Positions 52,876-63,301 of a stretch of DNA of 64,000 nt are shown here, piece after piece. Below the pieces are notes generated by a model. It saw only the letters and a list, made by a program, of their open reading frames with translations, ran no database searches and was not told the origin of the DNA. Each line of letters opens with the position of its first letter. Position 1 is the first letter of the stretch. The DNA comes from Gammaproteobacteria bacterium. GTDB lineage: Bacteria; Pseudomonadota; Gammaproteobacteria; Pseudomonadales; Azotimanducaceae_A. The stretch lies in the NCBI GenBank assembly GCA_012960755.1, contig DUAT01000153.1, positions 90,866 to 154,865 on the forward strand. The letters are read 5' to 3'. Position numbers and translations under genes: made by a program.

Positions 52876-55814
52876 AAACCACCCATCAGATTGAGCTGGA
52901 ACTCACCCGATTAAACAAGCAATCCGGGATCATCTTTCCGGTGGTCAAATCTGATCTCGCAACCCGGCTGGATGAAGAATCCCTGCTGATCTGGGCCAAT
53001 ATTTGTCTTGATATTGCCGATACCGGTTGGCATGCCTGGGAGACTGCGAATTTGTACATGCGAATGAGCCCCAGGCTGATGGATATCGCTGGAAAAGAGC
53101 GGTTGTGTCAGATTGGCGAGTATGGGCTGGACTTGTGTGGTCATTCCTTTGAGCCCAGTACGCGATACTTTCAAGGCATCGAAGCAACGTTGGATTCACC
53201 TATTCCCAGGCAACTGGAGCTTATTGAAAACACAGGTAAGGTGATAAGCGAAAGGTTCCAGCAGGCCTTCAATCTGGTTGCTGACTACTTCACAACAGTA
53301 TTTCTTGTCGCCCGATCCCAGGATGTAGAAAGCTTTACCAGCTGGATTTCGATTGCAACTGATATGACCCGGCTGGGTCGCAACGAGGCCAGAGAACTAC
53401 TCTCAGTCTCACAAAAGTACCCGCAGATCAATTGGATGTTTGCGGCTAAACTCTATCAGGCCTCGGTTCGCAATGGCCAGGAATATGCATCGAGTTACGG
53501 TCAAATGATGCACCGCCTGGTGGGGGTGGAGACAGAATTTGATCGGTTGATATTTGACTACACCATCAAGAATCTGCCAATCAAGGGCTGGCTGACAGCG
53601 CTGGAGGAGATGATTCCGGAACTCTCAGCAATCGAAGTGAAAATTCTGATTCACCTGCTCAGTGATATCCAACATCCCGAGTTGGCAGAAGCACTGGTCA
53701 AAAGCTGCCGTCAATTGCCGCTGGATAATCTGCCGGTGATGAAAAGCTGGCTTTCACAGGGTTTGGAACTGGCACCACTGAACTTTGAAGCCTGCATCGC
53801 ATTCATTCGAATTGAGTCTGCCAAATCTGTTGAGCTACTCGAAACCTTACGGGGACAGGTGAGATTTTCAGATGAGCAGCGCACGCTGCAGTTGTATTCC
53901 GAGGCCCTGGTTGGCAAACGACTCCGGCTGGAATCCAATGTAACCCAGGATGAAGACTTCCGAAATTTACCATCCTCTGACGGTAGTTGTATCTTTTTAC
54001 CCGAAGTCGTCAGCTACTATCCCCGTCGGGATGAAAATTTCAGATGGTTAAAGGTGGCGCTGTCCCATCAGTTGGGGTGTTATGAATTTGGCACCTTTGA
54101 TTTTTGTTTTAATGATTCTCATATCCCCTTCGCCGATTTTTTTAGAACTTTCGAAGAACCGCATCTAGCGGCACAGATATTTCGAATCCTGGAAGATGGG
54201 CGGGTAGACTGGCTGGTGCAGCGGCACTATAAAGGTATTGCAAGTGATATTGCTGTACAAAAACTCGATGCAATCGAGTCGAGAAAGGTCACCGCTGTAG
54301 ATCCGAGAAAGCAGTTGTTGGAGGCCTTACAACAATATACCCTCGATGGATCAGGTTTTGAATTTGTCGCCGGTACTTGCCAATCGGAATTGCCACATCT
54401 CTTGGATATTGCGATGACATTAAAGCAGTCCACAGCCTCCGTCTTCGATACGATGGACGCTGTTACGGCGTGCTACGAGGTACTTAGCCAGTTCAGGCGG
54501 TTTCTCCAGGACATTGACCCGGTTGCGTACCGGGGCATGATGTCACTCGACAAGGTCAGGATGAACCTGGAACTGGCACTGATCGAGGAAGCTGATATCG
54601 AGTTTTCGGAAGATGATGAAGATGGCATGTCGATGACCGGCCTGGCCAGTCCTGATGATATTGATGTTGACGAGCTGACGAAAGGAGATGTCCAGGAGGC
54701 GATGGCAATCATTATCACAGACCCGGATGTCGTGGTTGCTGAAGATATTGACCATGTGGAAGAGCCAGGTGGTCGCAAGGAGTTTGAAAAACTCAAGGAA
54801 GAAAGACGCGGACCTATTCCGGAAACTGCGTACAAGTATGACGAGTGGGATCATTCCATTGATGATTATCGAAAACGCTGGTGCACTCTGTATGAGATTC
54901 GCCAGCTCGAAGTAGATGATGACTTTGTACCTGATACTTTGAACGAATATCGAAGCCTGGCAAACAGGGTTCGAAAACAGCTCAATATGCTGCGACCGGA
55001 ATTGCTGCGTAAGGTCAAAGGGATGCTCGATGGAGAAGAACTTGATCTGGAGCGGACTATTGAAGCTATTGTTGATCGAAAATCCGGGGCAAGCCCCAGT
55101 GAGAATATCTATATCCAGCGGCAGAGAAAAGATCGTGACGTTTCAGCATTATTTTTACTGGACATGAGTGCATCAACAGATGACGCCATTGTTGATCCTA
55201 ATGCCGAACCGGTTACACCCGATTACGATGACGACGAATTCATGCATGGTTACTTCGACCAGGGAGAACTGACGGCTGACACAAGGCATAAGATTATCGA
55301 CCTGGAGAAAGAATCGGTCGTATTGATGGCAGAAGCATTGCAGGGATTGGGGGACTCCTATTCCGTCTGCGGTTTCTCCGGCTACGGCAAAGACCGCATC
55401 GAATATTTCGTTTGCAAGGACTTTGATGAACCTTACAACCATAAGGTAAAGGGGCGAATAGGTGGTATTAAACCCTGCCGAAGTACCCGCATGGGTCCAG
55501 CCATCAGGCATGCGACAAAAATGCTGGCAGCCACAGAAAGCAGGGTCAAGGCACTTATTATTATCTCGGATGGGTACCCCCAGGACTTTGATTATGGGGC
55601 TGACCGGAGTAGCAAAGACTATGGCATCAAAGATACTACCAAGGCACTATCCGAGGCGAACCAGAAAGGGGTACAGAGTTTTTGTTTAACCGTCGATCCG
55701 TCCGGGCATGACTATTTGAGAGAAATGTGTCCGGATCAGCAATATATGGTCATGCAGGATATCACCCAGTTACCCAACGAATTGTCGAAAATATACAGGG
55801 GTTTAACGACTTGA
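52872..55814 (+). CDS. CbbO/NorD-type VWA-domain activase partner
   Basis: A 980-residue protein with a long helical N-terminal part (residues 1-600), an acidic linker ([14 protein letters not shown], near 575-585), and a C-terminal von Willebrand A domain. The metal-ion site DxSxS is present as [10 protein letters not shown] with Asp764, followed by [12 protein letters not shown] and [13 protein letters not shown]. This is the CbbO/NorD architecture, in which the VWA domain docks on the target and the CbbQ-type hexamer drives remodelling. GTG start inside the ATPase gene. A tandem repeat follows the stop codon. Confidence 0.9.
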   Translation: MKTTHQIELELTRLNKQSGIIFPVVKSDLATRLDEESLLIWANICLDIADTGWHAWETANLYMRMSPRLMDIAGKERLCQIGEYGLDLCGHSFEPSTRYFQGIEATLDSPIPRQLELIENTGKVISERFQQAFNLVADYFTTVFLVARSQDVESFTSWISIATDMTRLGRNEARELLSVSQKYPQINWMFAAKLYQASVRNGQEYASSYGQMMHRLVGVETEFDRLIFDYTIKNLPIKGWLTALEEMIPELSAIEVKILIHLLSDIQHPELAEALVKSCRQLPLDNLPVMKSWLSQGLELAPLNFEACIAFIRIESAKSVELLETLRGQVRFSDEQRTLQLYSEALVGKRLRLESNVTQDEDFRNLPSSDGSCIFLPEVVSYYPRRDENFRWLKVALSHQLGCYEFGTFDFCFNDSHIPFADFFRTFEEPHLAAQIFRILEDGRVDWLVQRHYKGIASDIAVQKLDAIESRKVTAVDPRKQLLEALQQYTLDGSGFEFVAGTCQSELPHLLDIAMTLKQSTASVFDTMDAVTACYEVLSQFRRFLQDIDPVAYRGMMSLDKVRMNLELALIEEADIEFSEDDEDGMSMTGLASPDDIDVDELTKGDVQEAMAIIITDPDVVVAEDIDHVEEPGGRKEFEKLKEERRGPIPETAYKYDEWDHSIDDYRKRWCTLYEIRQLEVDDDFVPDTLNEYRSLANRVRKQLNMLRPELLRKVKGMLDGEELDLERTIEAIVDRKSGASPSENIYIQRQRKDRDVSALFLLDMSASTDDAIVDPNAEPVTPDYDDDEFMHGYFDQGELTADTRHKIIDLEKESVVLMAEALQGLGDSYSVCGFSGYGKDRIEYFVCKDFDEPYNHKVKGRIGGIKPCRSTRMGPAIRHATKMLAATESRVKALIIISDGYPQDFDYGADRSSKDYGIKDTTKALSEANQKGVQSFCLTVDPSGHDYLREMCPDQQYMVMQDITQLPNELSKIYRGLTT

Positions 55815-55816
55815 TC

Positions 55817-55849
55817 GTTGGCAACAGGTTGCTAACAGGTTGCCAATCC
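55817..55849 (+). repeat. 11-base tandem repeat just after the VWA gene stop
   Basis: GTTGGCAACAG (55817-55827), GTTGCTAACAG (55828-55838) and GTTGCCAATCC (55839-55849) begin three bases after the TGA stop at 55812-55814. No clear hairpin or T-run marks it as a terminator. Confidence 0.75.
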
Positions 55850-55961
55850 TTCCAAATGACATGAATCCTCGTACAATGAAAAATGCAATTCTGAGGTAGA
55901 CCCAGGCTGGCGCGCAATGGCTGTGCTAGTCAGGGAAGAAAAGACCAAGAGGGACTATGTG

Positions 55962-57170
55962 ATGACAGAAACCTACATAACATTTTCAGTGTTCGCTTTG
56001 TTTGCGTTTGCCTACAGCCTGATTGCGGGAAGGCTCGAAAAAACGATAATTAGTGGCCCGATTGTTTTCACGTTTTGTGGTTACCTCCTCGGACCCCAGG
56101 TCTTTGGCGTATTTGAGTATCAATATAACGCAGAGAGCTTAAGGCTTATTGCGGAGCTGACTCTGGGGGTCATTTTATTTGTCGATGCCTCCCTTGCGGA
56201 CCTTGGTGTACTGCGAAAAAGTTCTGCCATACCAAAACGGATGTTGCTGATTGGTTTGCCGCTTGTACTCTTGTTGGGCTATGGCGTTGGTGAACTTATT
56301 TTTACGCAGATGAGCTGGGTCTATGTCGCGCTTCTAGCGACCATGCTCGCTCCCACCGATGCAGCACTCGGCAAGCCGGTAATCGCCAACGAAACTGTAC
56401 CAGCGAATATAAGACAGGGCCTTAACTTCGAAAGTGGGTTAAACGATGGTATCTGTGTGCCAATTCTATTGGTTTTCCTGGCGATCGCCACAGGTGAGGC
56501 AGGAGAGAGCAGGCCGATTGCACTTGTATTGTCACTGGTTGCCCAGGAAATTGGGATCGGTGCGCTGGTGGGTGTCGGATTAACCTTGCTTGGTGGCTCG
56601 CTAATGCGGATTTGCCATGAAAGGGGATGGATCACCAGTATCTGGATGCAGCTTTTAATTCCGAGCCTCGCTATCGCGTGTTTTACCCTGGCTCAGGCGT
56701 TGCACGGTAGTGGTTTTATCGCAAGTTTCATTGGTGGTTTGGTTTTGAATCGTATGGGTTCAAGCAAAATTCACGAGCTTACTTTACCAGCAGAGGGTGT
56801 CGGTGAAATGTTGGCGATGTTAACCTGGCTGTTCTTTGGTATTGCCGTTGTGGGTCAGTTCGCATCCTCAATGAGTTGGGAGATATTGTTGTATGCAATC
56901 CTCAGTCTTACGTTGATTCGTATCCTGCCAATATTTGTTTCACTGACCGGACTGGGCCTGGACTGGCAAACAAAACTGTTTCTTGGCTGGTTCGGACCAC
57001 GAGGGCTTGCGAGTATTGTCTTCGTCATCATCTTCGTTCAGGCATCACTGCCTGGGGTCGAAGTCATTGTGATGACAGTTTCGGCGACCGTGGTGATGAG
57101 TGTGTTGGCACATGGCGTGACGGCAAATCCGCTGGCGAGGATTTACGTCAACAGGAAAACAAAGATTTAA
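55962..57170 (+). CDS. CPA1-type cation/proton antiporter
   Basis: A 402-residue membrane antiporter with about 12 hydrophobic segments. FTFCGYLLGPQVFGVF near residue 35 and LLATMLAPTDAALGKPVI near 128 are family motifs; the latter contains the Asp thought to take part in ion exchange (PTDAALG), and NFESGLNDGICVPI carries the ND pair of CPA1 antiporters. The ATG at 55962 is preferred because of GAGGGA upstream; an earlier ATG at 55917 gives 417 residues. It converges on the molybdoenzyme with a four-base overlap. Ion specificity (Na+ or K+) is unknown. Confidence 0.9.
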   Translation: MTETYITFSVFALFAFAYSLIAGRLEKTIISGPIVFTFCGYLLGPQVFGVFEYQYNAESLRLIAELTLGVILFVDASLADLGVLRKSSAIPKRMLLIGLPLVLLLGYGVGELIFTQMSWVYVALLATMLAPTDAALGKPVIANETVPANIRQGLNFESGLNDGICVPILLVFLAIATGEAGESRPIALVLSLVAQEIGIGALVGVGLTLLGGSLMRICHERGWITSIWMQLLIPSLAIACFTLAQALHGSGFIASFIGGLVLNRMGSSKIHELTLPAEGVGEMLAMLTWLFFGIAVVGQFASSMSWEILLYAILSLTLIRILPIFVSLTGLGLDWQTKLFLGWFGPRGLASIVFVIIFVQASLPGVEVIVMTVSATVVMSVLAHGVTANPLARIYVNRKTKI

Positions 57171-59509
57171 ACACTAAAACCCTCATCCGTTAGTGGCATG
57201 GTTCTTACCCTGTGGCCCGTGGCGGCGAATATCGCGTTGGCGACCGCAGGTGCAAGGGGAGGCAACGCCGGTTCACCCAGACCTGTAGGACTGTAATCAC
57301 TCTGGATAAAGTGAATGTCGACCTTCGGTGCATCGGGAATTCTCAGCACCTGGTAATCATGTAAATTCGACTGTTCAATTCGACCGTTTTCCATCGTAAT
57401 CTTCTGGCCCATCATGGTGCTAAAACCGTCAATCACTGCGCCTTCCACCTGGGATGTCGCGCCGCTCATATTGATAATGGGACCCACGTCAACGGCAACG
57501 GTGACGTTGTGTACGGTGAGTTTTTTATTCCTGTCGACGCTAACCTCTGCCACCTCGGCGACATGGGCAGCATGGCTGAAGTGAAAAGCCAAACCCAGGC
57601 CATATCCCCTGGGCATTTTCCGGCCCCAGTTTGACTCCGCGGCGGCAAGTTTAATGACGTCCGCTGCACGTCCGGTATTGAGTGAACGGATATTACCCTG
57701 TTCAAACCATCGAGGTTTACCCATGATTTCCAGTAAGACATCAAGATGATCCCGGCCAGCCTCGTGAGCCAGTTCATGAATAAAACTTTGAATTACAAAT
57801 GCAGTTGTATTCGCCCCTGGTGCTCGCCAGGGGCCACAGGGCGTTTCAATATCAAACATGGTTTTACTGGCACGCGTATGCTTGAGATTAAGCATGGGAA
57901 ATTCAGTTGCCCTGAATCCGGACCCGCTGATGCGTCCTCCACCCTTGTATGTCATACCAATAAAGTGATCGTCGAATGCAACGACTTCGCCTTTTCTGTT
58001 AACGGATCCTTTGACAGCTTGAAATCCGCCCACCCGGTAAAAATCGTGCTGCAGATCATCTTCCCGGGTCCAGGTGAGTTTCACGGGTGCACCCACGTGC
58101 CGGGACATTTCAATAACTTCGCAAATGTATTCGCTATAAACCCTGCGACCGAAGCTGCCCCCCAGGCGCATCTGGTGAATTTTCACCTGGCCCTGTTCCA
58201 GCCCGAACATTGACTTGGCAATGGGGTAGGCGCGGGTCGGTGCCTGGGTAGGGATCCAAAGTTCCAGCGTGTGCTGCTTGCCATTTTTACCGGCCTGATA
58301 GTTGGCTGAACAGTTCATCGGTTCCAGGCATAAGTGGGATACAAAAGGATACTGATAGAAGGCGCTGATTGTTTTGTTATCCGGGTTTAAAAACGCCTTA
58401 TCAACATCGCCATTGTCTGTGATGAGATCCTCGCCCTGTTTGTCTTTAATCTGGTTCGCCGACCTCACCATTTCCGTCCAGCTGTCTTTTGAGGCGCCGG
58501 ATTCATCCCATTTGACCTTGAGTTTCCGTTTCGCATTGAAAACGGCCCAGGTCGATGTGCCTACAATCGCAACCCCGGACGACAATTCCCGGACATTGCC
58601 ATTGCCCTCGACGATAAATGCATCTTTGATTCCCGACATTTTTTTTATCTCGTCAAGATTTGCGCTTAGCGCCAGGCCACCAAATGCAGGACATTTCTGG
58701 TAAGCGCCGTACAGCATTTCCGGGACTCTGACGTCGATGCCGAACAATGCCAGACCGGTGACAATGTCGAGATTGTCCACACCGGTGACTGATGTACCGA
58801 TGATGGTGTAGTCTGCCTTGTCCTTGAACACCAGTGAATCCGGGTCCGGCACTGCCTGTTTCACCGCCAGGGCTGCCAGATCACCGAACGAAAGTGAACG
58901 GCTCGAAAACAGATGAGAGATGGTACTGTCCTGGGCGTGTAGCTCTTCTCGCGGCAGTTCCATGGCGATAGATGCGGCGCCAATAAACATTTCGCGAGCC
59001 GAAGCACCCATGGTACGCATCTGGTCAAAAGTCCTGGGTATTGTTGTTGACCCACCTGCTCCGTGTCGGCCGAATCGGGATTCGTCAACCTCGGATTGCA
59101 AAACCTCGACATCCTCCCACTTTGCACCCATTTCTTCCGCAATCACCATGGGTAGTGCTGTTTTGATACCTTGACCCATTTCCGGATTAGAGGAATAGAT
59201 GACAATACGCCCATCTGAGGATACCTTGATAAAAGCATTGAGTTCGACGGAACCAACAAGGCTGCCCAACTCTTCGGCCGATCCAGGGTTGGCCGGTAAA
59301 ATTGACGCAAGCAGCAGGCTGCCGCCGGTGATGCCGGTCAGCTTCAGAAATGATCGCCGGTTCAGATTTTGGACAGAGAATTTTCCGAGCAATTCAGGAT
59401 TTTTCCTGGACTGATTTGCTAACTGGATCCGTATGGCGCGAACCAGGTCGATATCCTCGTCATGTGTTTCGTTTGTCGCGTCAGCAGGAGTTTGATTCAT
59501 GTCTTTCAT
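57167..59509 (-). CDS. xanthine dehydrogenase-family molybdopterin subunit (IorB-like)
   Basis: A 780-residue molybdenum-cofactor subunit related to isoquinoline 1-oxidoreductase beta chain and periplasmic aldehyde dehydrogenases. A Tat signal lies near residues 51-75 ([10 protein letters not shown]), preceded by a polar extension. Cofactor-binding segments include [28 protein letters not shown] and the C-terminal [17 protein letters not shown], where the Glu is the catalytic base of the family. It overlaps the 2Fe-2S subunit stop by four bases. It probably hydroxylates an N-heterocycle or oxidises an aldehyde; no third (FAD) subunit is present, as in IorAB. Confidence 0.9.
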   Translation of the reverse strand: MKDMNQTPADATNETHDEDIDLVRAIRIQLANQSRKNPELLGKFSVQNLNRRSFLKLTGITGGSLLLASILPANPGSAEELGSLVGSVELNAFIKVSSDGRIVIYSSNPEMGQGIKTALPMVIAEEMGAKWEDVEVLQSEVDESRFGRHGAGGSTTIPRTFDQMRTMGASAREMFIGAASIAMELPREELHAQDSTISHLFSSRSLSFGDLAALAVKQAVPDPDSLVFKDKADYTIIGTSVTGVDNLDIVTGLALFGIDVRVPEMLYGAYQKCPAFGGLALSANLDEIKKMSGIKDAFIVEGNGNVRELSSGVAIVGTSTWAVFNAKRKLKVKWDESGASKDSWTEMVRSANQIKDKQGEDLITDNGDVDKAFLNPDNKTISAFYQYPFVSHLCLEPMNCSANYQAGKNGKQHTLELWIPTQAPTRAYPIAKSMFGLEQGQVKIHQMRLGGSFGRRVYSEYICEVIEMSRHVGAPVKLTWTREDDLQHDFYRVGGFQAVKGSVNRKGEVVAFDDHFIGMTYKGGGRISGSGFRATEFPMLNLKHTRASKTMFDIETPCGPWRAPGANTTAFVIQSFIHELAHEAGRDHLDVLLEIMGKPRWFEQGNIRSLNTGRAADVIKLAAAESNWGRKMPRGYGLGLAFHFSHAAHVAEVAEVSVDRNKKLTVHNVTVAVDVGPIINMSGATSQVEGAVIDGFSTMMGQKITMENGRIEQSNLHDYQVLRIPDAPKVDIHFIQSDYSPTGLGEPALPPLAPAVANAIFAATGHRVRTMPLTDEGFSV

Positions 59510-60024
59510 ACTAGTGTAGTGTCCTCCGTGAGATCTGGGGCCCGGGTCGAAGACGCCATTGCATCGTGATATTTAACGGCGGTGTGAATTGCGGTACGAA
59601 TTCTGTTGTAAGTGCCGCATCGGCAGTAATTGCCTGCCATCGCAGCGTCGATATCATCATCGGTCGGATTTTGATTTTGCTTCAGCAATGCTGCAGCTGA
59701 CATGATTTGACCTGCCTGGCAGTAGCCACACTGAGCCACGTCAACATCAATCCAGGCTTGTTGTAGCGGATCCAACTGCATGCCATCTGCCAAACCTTCA
59801 ATGGTGCGAATCTGTTGGTTCGCTACGTCAGACACTCTGGTGGTACAAGATCGAACGGGTTGATCGTTGACATGTACCGTACAGGCACCACATTGAGCGA
59901 TACCACAACCAAATTTGGTACCTACCAGTCCAAGTTCGTCCCTGAGAGCCCACAACAGCGGCATTTCTGCATCAACGTTCAACTTGATGGCTTTACCATT
60001 CACATTCAGTTTATAGTTTGGCAT
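59506..60024 (-). CDS. (2Fe-2S)-binding small subunit (IorA-like)
   Basis: A 172-residue two-cluster ferredoxin-like subunit. The plant-type cluster motif is [13 protein letters not shown] with a fourth Cys in VRSC near residue 60; the second cluster in the helical domain is [10 protein letters not shown] with CRCGTYNRI near residue 137. It passes electrons from the molybdenum site to an acceptor. It is the first gene of a two-gene operon and is divergent from a TetR regulator across 190 bases. Confidence 0.94.
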   Translation of the reverse strand: MPNYKLNVNGKAIKLNVDAEMPLLWALRDELGLVGTKFGCGIAQCGACTVHVNDQPVRSCTTRVSDVANQQIRTIEGLADGMQLDPLQQAWIDVDVAQCGYCQAGQIMSAAALLKQNQNPTDDDIDAAMAGNYCRCGTYNRIRTAIHTAVKYHDAMASSTRAPDLTEDTTLV

Positions 60025-60089
60025 AAGATTCCTGCGCCAGCGCGGATTGCGGTGGGGTTGTGGTCGGATTGTGCTCGATCATGTGGCTT

Positions 60090-60099
60090 GAGTGTACTC
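60090..60099. promoter_or_regulatory. palindrome in the iorA-tetR intergenic region
   Basis: GAGT-GT-ACTC is an inverted repeat with a two-base centre, lying between divergent promoters of the molybdoenzyme and its presumed TetR regulator. It is short, so the operator assignment is tentative. Confidence 0.25.
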
Positions 60100-60149
60100 G
60101 CAGGAGGATTATTAAGGCAAACTGCAGGTCTGATGCTAAGATTGGGCCA

Positions 60150-60194
60150 AGAGCTCTCATGGGCCGAGCTCTCATGGGGTCGAGTCTCTCAATT
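60150..60194 (+). repeat. GAGCTCTCATGGG direct repeats before tetR
   Basis: AGAGCTCTCATGGG (60150-60163) and CGAGCTCTCATGGG (60165-60178) are followed by a degraded copy CGAGTCTCTCAATT (60181-60194). Each good copy contains the palindrome GAGCTC. They lie 20-64 bases before the TetR start and could be operators for it. Confidence 0.7.
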
Positions 60195-60213
60195 AGAAGA
60201 GAAGTAGATGTAG

Positions 60214-60861
60214 ATGAATGAACCGCAAACGAAATTAACCTATCACCATGGTGATTTGCGGCAGACCCTGATCGATACTGCTATTAAACACCTGAGGGAG
60301 TCGGGGGCAGACACGTTGAGTTTACGTGCATTAGCCCGACAGGTTGGTGTTTCACAAACCGCCCCTTACCGCCACTTTGATTCGAAAAATGCGCTGTTCG
60401 CAGCAATAGCTGTTTTTGGCCTGCAGCAATTGAAAATTGAATTACGGCGAGCCCGGGATCGACATCGTGGCGACCACGCGGCGTCAATTCTGCATGTAGG
60501 ACTCGCTTATATTCATTGGGCAACTCAGAATCCGGAAAAATATCTGCTGTTGTTTGATTCATCGCTGGTCGAGTTTGGCAAATACCCTGATCTTCTCGAG
60601 GCAAGCAACGAGGCGTTTGCGGTGCTGATGCAAACCATCGAACGTGGCAAGCAAGCAGATCTATTGATTGATCGACCAACCCATCAATTAGCTGGTGCTT
60701 TTTGGGCGAGTGTCCATGGCGCATCAAGTTTGCTGATTTCAAAGACGGGTAAACAAACCCGCGAAGAAGAACACGATGCGATTATTGCCATTAAACAGTT
60801 GGCTAAAGATCCTCGTTCAACTCTGGAGTTTTTTTTGAATTCCATTCGGAAACCTTCATAA
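60214..60861 (+). CDS. TetR/AcrR family transcriptional regulator
   Basis: A 215-residue regulator. The N-terminal helix-turn-helix reads ALARQVGVSQTAPYRHFDSKNALFAAIA, preceded by YHHGDLRQTLIDTAIKHL, which is typical of TetR proteins with a WHG-type C-terminal domain. It is divergent from the molybdoenzyme genes, and repeats with GAGCTC cores lie in the shared gap, so it probably controls both itself and iorAB-like genes. It converges with the MATE exporter gene 22 bases later, which could also be a target. Confidence 0.92.
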   Translation: MNEPQTKLTYHHGDLRQTLIDTAIKHLRESGADTLSLRALARQVGVSQTAPYRHFDSKNALFAAIAVFGLQQLKIELRRARDRHRGDHAASILHVGLAYIHWATQNPEKYLLLFDSSLVEFGKYPDLLEASNEAFAVLMQTIERGKQADLLIDRPTHQLAGAFWASVHGASSLLISKTGKQTREEEHDAIIAIKQLAKDPRSTLEFFLNSIRKPS

Positions 60862-60883
60862 CACTGGGAGAACCCGTCCACTC

Positions 60884-62212
60884 CTAGATTACAATCCTGG
60901 ACCAGCCACCCCGGCGCCAGAAATAGGTAAAAATCAACACGTGCCCGGCGCGATATCCGAACTGGTGCACACACCAGATCCCGATAAGCCCAAATCCCAG
61001 ATAAGGTCCAAGCAGGTAGGCACCGGGTACCAGTAAACCCCACTGGGTAACCAGGTTTACCCAGGTTACTTTTTTAACATCGCCTGCCCCGTTTAGCATC
61101 GTCGCTAGCATATATCCGATACCGTTGATGGAAATCATCAGTCCCAGGATTCGAGTTGGCCAGATGGCGAGTTCGCGGGTCGTGTCGTCACGAATCCAGA
61201 TGGATAGAACCTCGTCAGGTATCAGCCAGAAAGGTATCCCCAGAATGAACATGCCCACCACGCCAATTTTAATGACATCCCAGGCCCAGGCTGTTGCTTC
61301 AGGGATGTTTTTCCTGCCCAGTGCCTGCCCGACCAGTGTCGCCCCTGCTGTGCCCAGCCCCCAGGCCGGTAAACCCACCAGATTGATAAAATTGATGAGA
61401 ACGCTATAGCAGGCCAGCTCCATAGTACCTACCATGCCGACAATACTGTAGGTGATTGTTAGCGCCAGTGTGTCCAATAGTTGTTGAAAGCCTGCGGGAA
61501 TCGCCAGTCGAAGAATGTTGACGGTTTCAGAAATTTGAGGAAGCCTTCGTAAATAGCCAAATGGCTTGCCGTATCTGATCCCCAGGTAGAGAAACAAAGC
61601 GGAACCCACTACAGAAGCCAGGGCGGTGGCGAATCCGGCCCCTTCTGCGCCCATCTCCGGTGCGCCGAAATTACCGAAAATAAACAGATAGTTAAACACC
61701 ACGTTTGAGATATGCATAGTAACAAGCGAGGGCACGTAGATTCGGGATAAACCGATCCCATTCCAGAATCCGGTGTTGGCAGCGATGAAACCGACGAACA
61801 CTGCCTGCAGGATGAGCCAGCGTATGTAGTCTGTGCCTATGCTAATGACCTCTGGGTCACCATTGACTAAGGGAAACAGATAAGGAGCAAGAAAATACAA
61901 TAGTGTAGACAGGACGGGTGCTGAGATAAGGATCAGGAGAAGGGCACCACTTAAATATGGACCACAGGCATCCGCGTGGCCTTCACCCCAGCGCCTTGAT
62001 ACAGTGGCCTGGACGGCGATGGAAAAACCGTAAAATAACCCAAGGTAAATAAACGCAGCAAACGAGCTGAGACCCACGGCACCCAGGGCAGCATTTCCCA
62101 GGGTACTGACCATCGCCGTATCAATTAATCCCAGCAGTACATTTGAGACCATACCTCCCATAATCGGTAATCCGATTACGGCGATTTTTTTGGCCCGGTT
62201 TGCGGTGAGCAT
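60884..62212 (-). CDS. MATE family efflux transporter
   Basis: A 442-residue 12-helix exporter of the multidrug and toxin extrusion family. Motifs include GLIDTAMVSTLGNAALGAVGL near residue 25, VQATVSRRWGEG near 80 and, in the second half, GTAGATLVGQALGRKN. It expels cationic drugs or metabolites using a Na+ or H+ gradient. The ATG at 62212 is preferred; a TTG at 62248 would add 12 polar residues. It is convergent with the TetR gene and divergent from the next hydrolase. Confidence 0.93.
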   Translation of the reverse strand: MLTANRAKKIAVIGLPIMGGMVSNVLLGLIDTAMVSTLGNAALGAVGLSSFAAFIYLGLFYGFSIAVQATVSRRWGEGHADACGPYLSGALLLILISAPVLSTLLYFLAPYLFPLVNGDPEVISIGTDYIRWLILQAVFVGFIAANTGFWNGIGLSRIYVPSLVTMHISNVVFNYLFIFGNFGAPEMGAEGAGFATALASVVGSALFLYLGIRYGKPFGYLRRLPQISETVNILRLAIPAGFQQLLDTLALTITYSIVGMVGTMELACYSVLINFINLVGLPAWGLGTAGATLVGQALGRKNIPEATAWAWDVIKIGVVGMFILGIPFWLIPDEVLSIWIRDDTTRELAIWPTRILGLMISINGIGYMLATMLNGAGDVKKVTWVNLVTQWGLLVPGAYLLGPYLGFGLIGIWCVHQFGYRAGHVLIFTYFWRRGGWSRIVI

Positions 62213-62357
62213 TGGATTGTTTTTCTGGTTTTGGTGGGTCGCGTGCAAAAGGGATGGATAGTATCAACATCGTGAATGGTGTGCATGATTGTGAGTTGGT
62301 AGCACTCAGGCTAGCATTGCCTGTTGGGACGTCTATTTTGAATTGAAGGATTTAGCC

Positions 62358-63239
62358 GTGAGAGCGTGTAAAGAAAATTACCTTGAGATCAATGACACAG
62401 AGTTATGCTGGTTTGAATGGGGAGAGAAAGATCCGGCAGAGGAAACCATTTTTTTGATTCATGCCACAGGATTCCACGCCCGATGCTGGGATCAAACTAT
62501 TAAGTATCTGGGTGACGAGCACATAATCGCCATTGACCTGCGTGGACATGGCCGGAGTAAAAACAAGGGACCGTTCGGCTGGGACCAGTTTGGTGCCGAT
62601 GTCACCGCTCTTGTTAACAGCCTTGATCTGAACGAGGTGGTGGGTGTTGGACATTCAATGGGTGGACACGCCTTGAGCCAGACCATGGCTCACGAACCGG
62701 GCAGGTTTAAACGCGCTGTCTTAGTTGACCCGGTTATAATGGACCCGGAGTTCTATGTTCAGGCCGGGTCGCCACATGAGAATTTTATCATTGAAGGGGG
62801 CGGCCATCCTGTCGCGCGGAGGAGGAATCAGTTCGCCGATGCGCAAGCGATGTTCGACAATTTTGAGGGCAGAGGAAGTTACAGCACCTGGCTAAAGGAA
62901 TCACTGCAGGATTATTGTGAATATGGCTTAGTTCCTGACCCGCAAGGCCTTGGATTCAACCTGGCATGCCCACCAGAGGTAGAAGCCGCCATTTACATGG
63001 GTAACTCATCTGTGGATATTCATGAACTGGTCGAAAAAATAACCATACCTGTTACAGTGCTAAGAGCACAGCAGCGCGAAAGTGAGAGTACAGAACTTGA
63101 TTTCAGCAAATCCCCGACGTGGACTGGGCTGGCCGACCTGTTTGGTAATGGTCGGGATGTCTACTTACCGCAGTTGACGCATTTTATGCCCAATCAGAAT
63201 CCACAATTGGTGGCAGAGTTCATTTTAGGAAAGCGATAA
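62358..63239 (+). CDS. alpha/beta fold hydrolase
   Basis: A 293-residue alpha/beta hydrolase with the classical elements: FLIHATGFHARCWDQ (oxyanion region), IDLRGHGRS, nucleophile elbow GVGHSMGGHALS near residue 100 and C-terminal His in PQLTHFMPNQ. GTG at 62358 is chosen because AAGGA lies eight bases before it; a TTG at 62343 in the same frame is an alternative. It precedes pdxA by 62 bases and might be co-transcribed, but no functional link is known. It could be an esterase, lactonase or C-C bond hydrolase. Confidence 0.88.
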   Translation: MRACKENYLEINDTELCWFEWGEKDPAEETIFLIHATGFHARCWDQTIKYLGDEHIIAIDLRGHGRSKNKGPFGWDQFGADVTALVNSLDLNEVVGVGHSMGGHALSQTMAHEPGRFKRAVLVDPVIMDPEFYVQAGSPHENFIIEGGGHPVARRRNQFADAQAMFDNFEGRGSYSTWLKESLQDYCEYGLVPDPQGLGFNLACPPEVEAAIYMGNSSVDIHELVEKITIPVTVLRAQQRESESTELDFSKSPTWTGLADLFGNGRDVYLPQLTHFMPNQNPQLVAEFILGKR

Positions 63240-63301
63240 ACGCTACTTTGGTGTTAGACAAAAACGGTATCAAACAACAAAAATCAGAATATGGGTGAAT
63301 T

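Noticed and set aside
52024..55814. Anti-phage defence system based on MoxR ATPase plus VWA protein
   Set aside because: The pair matches the CbbQ/CbbO metabolic-activase architecture and is coupled to a crotonase and a hydrolase, with no nuclease or other effector.
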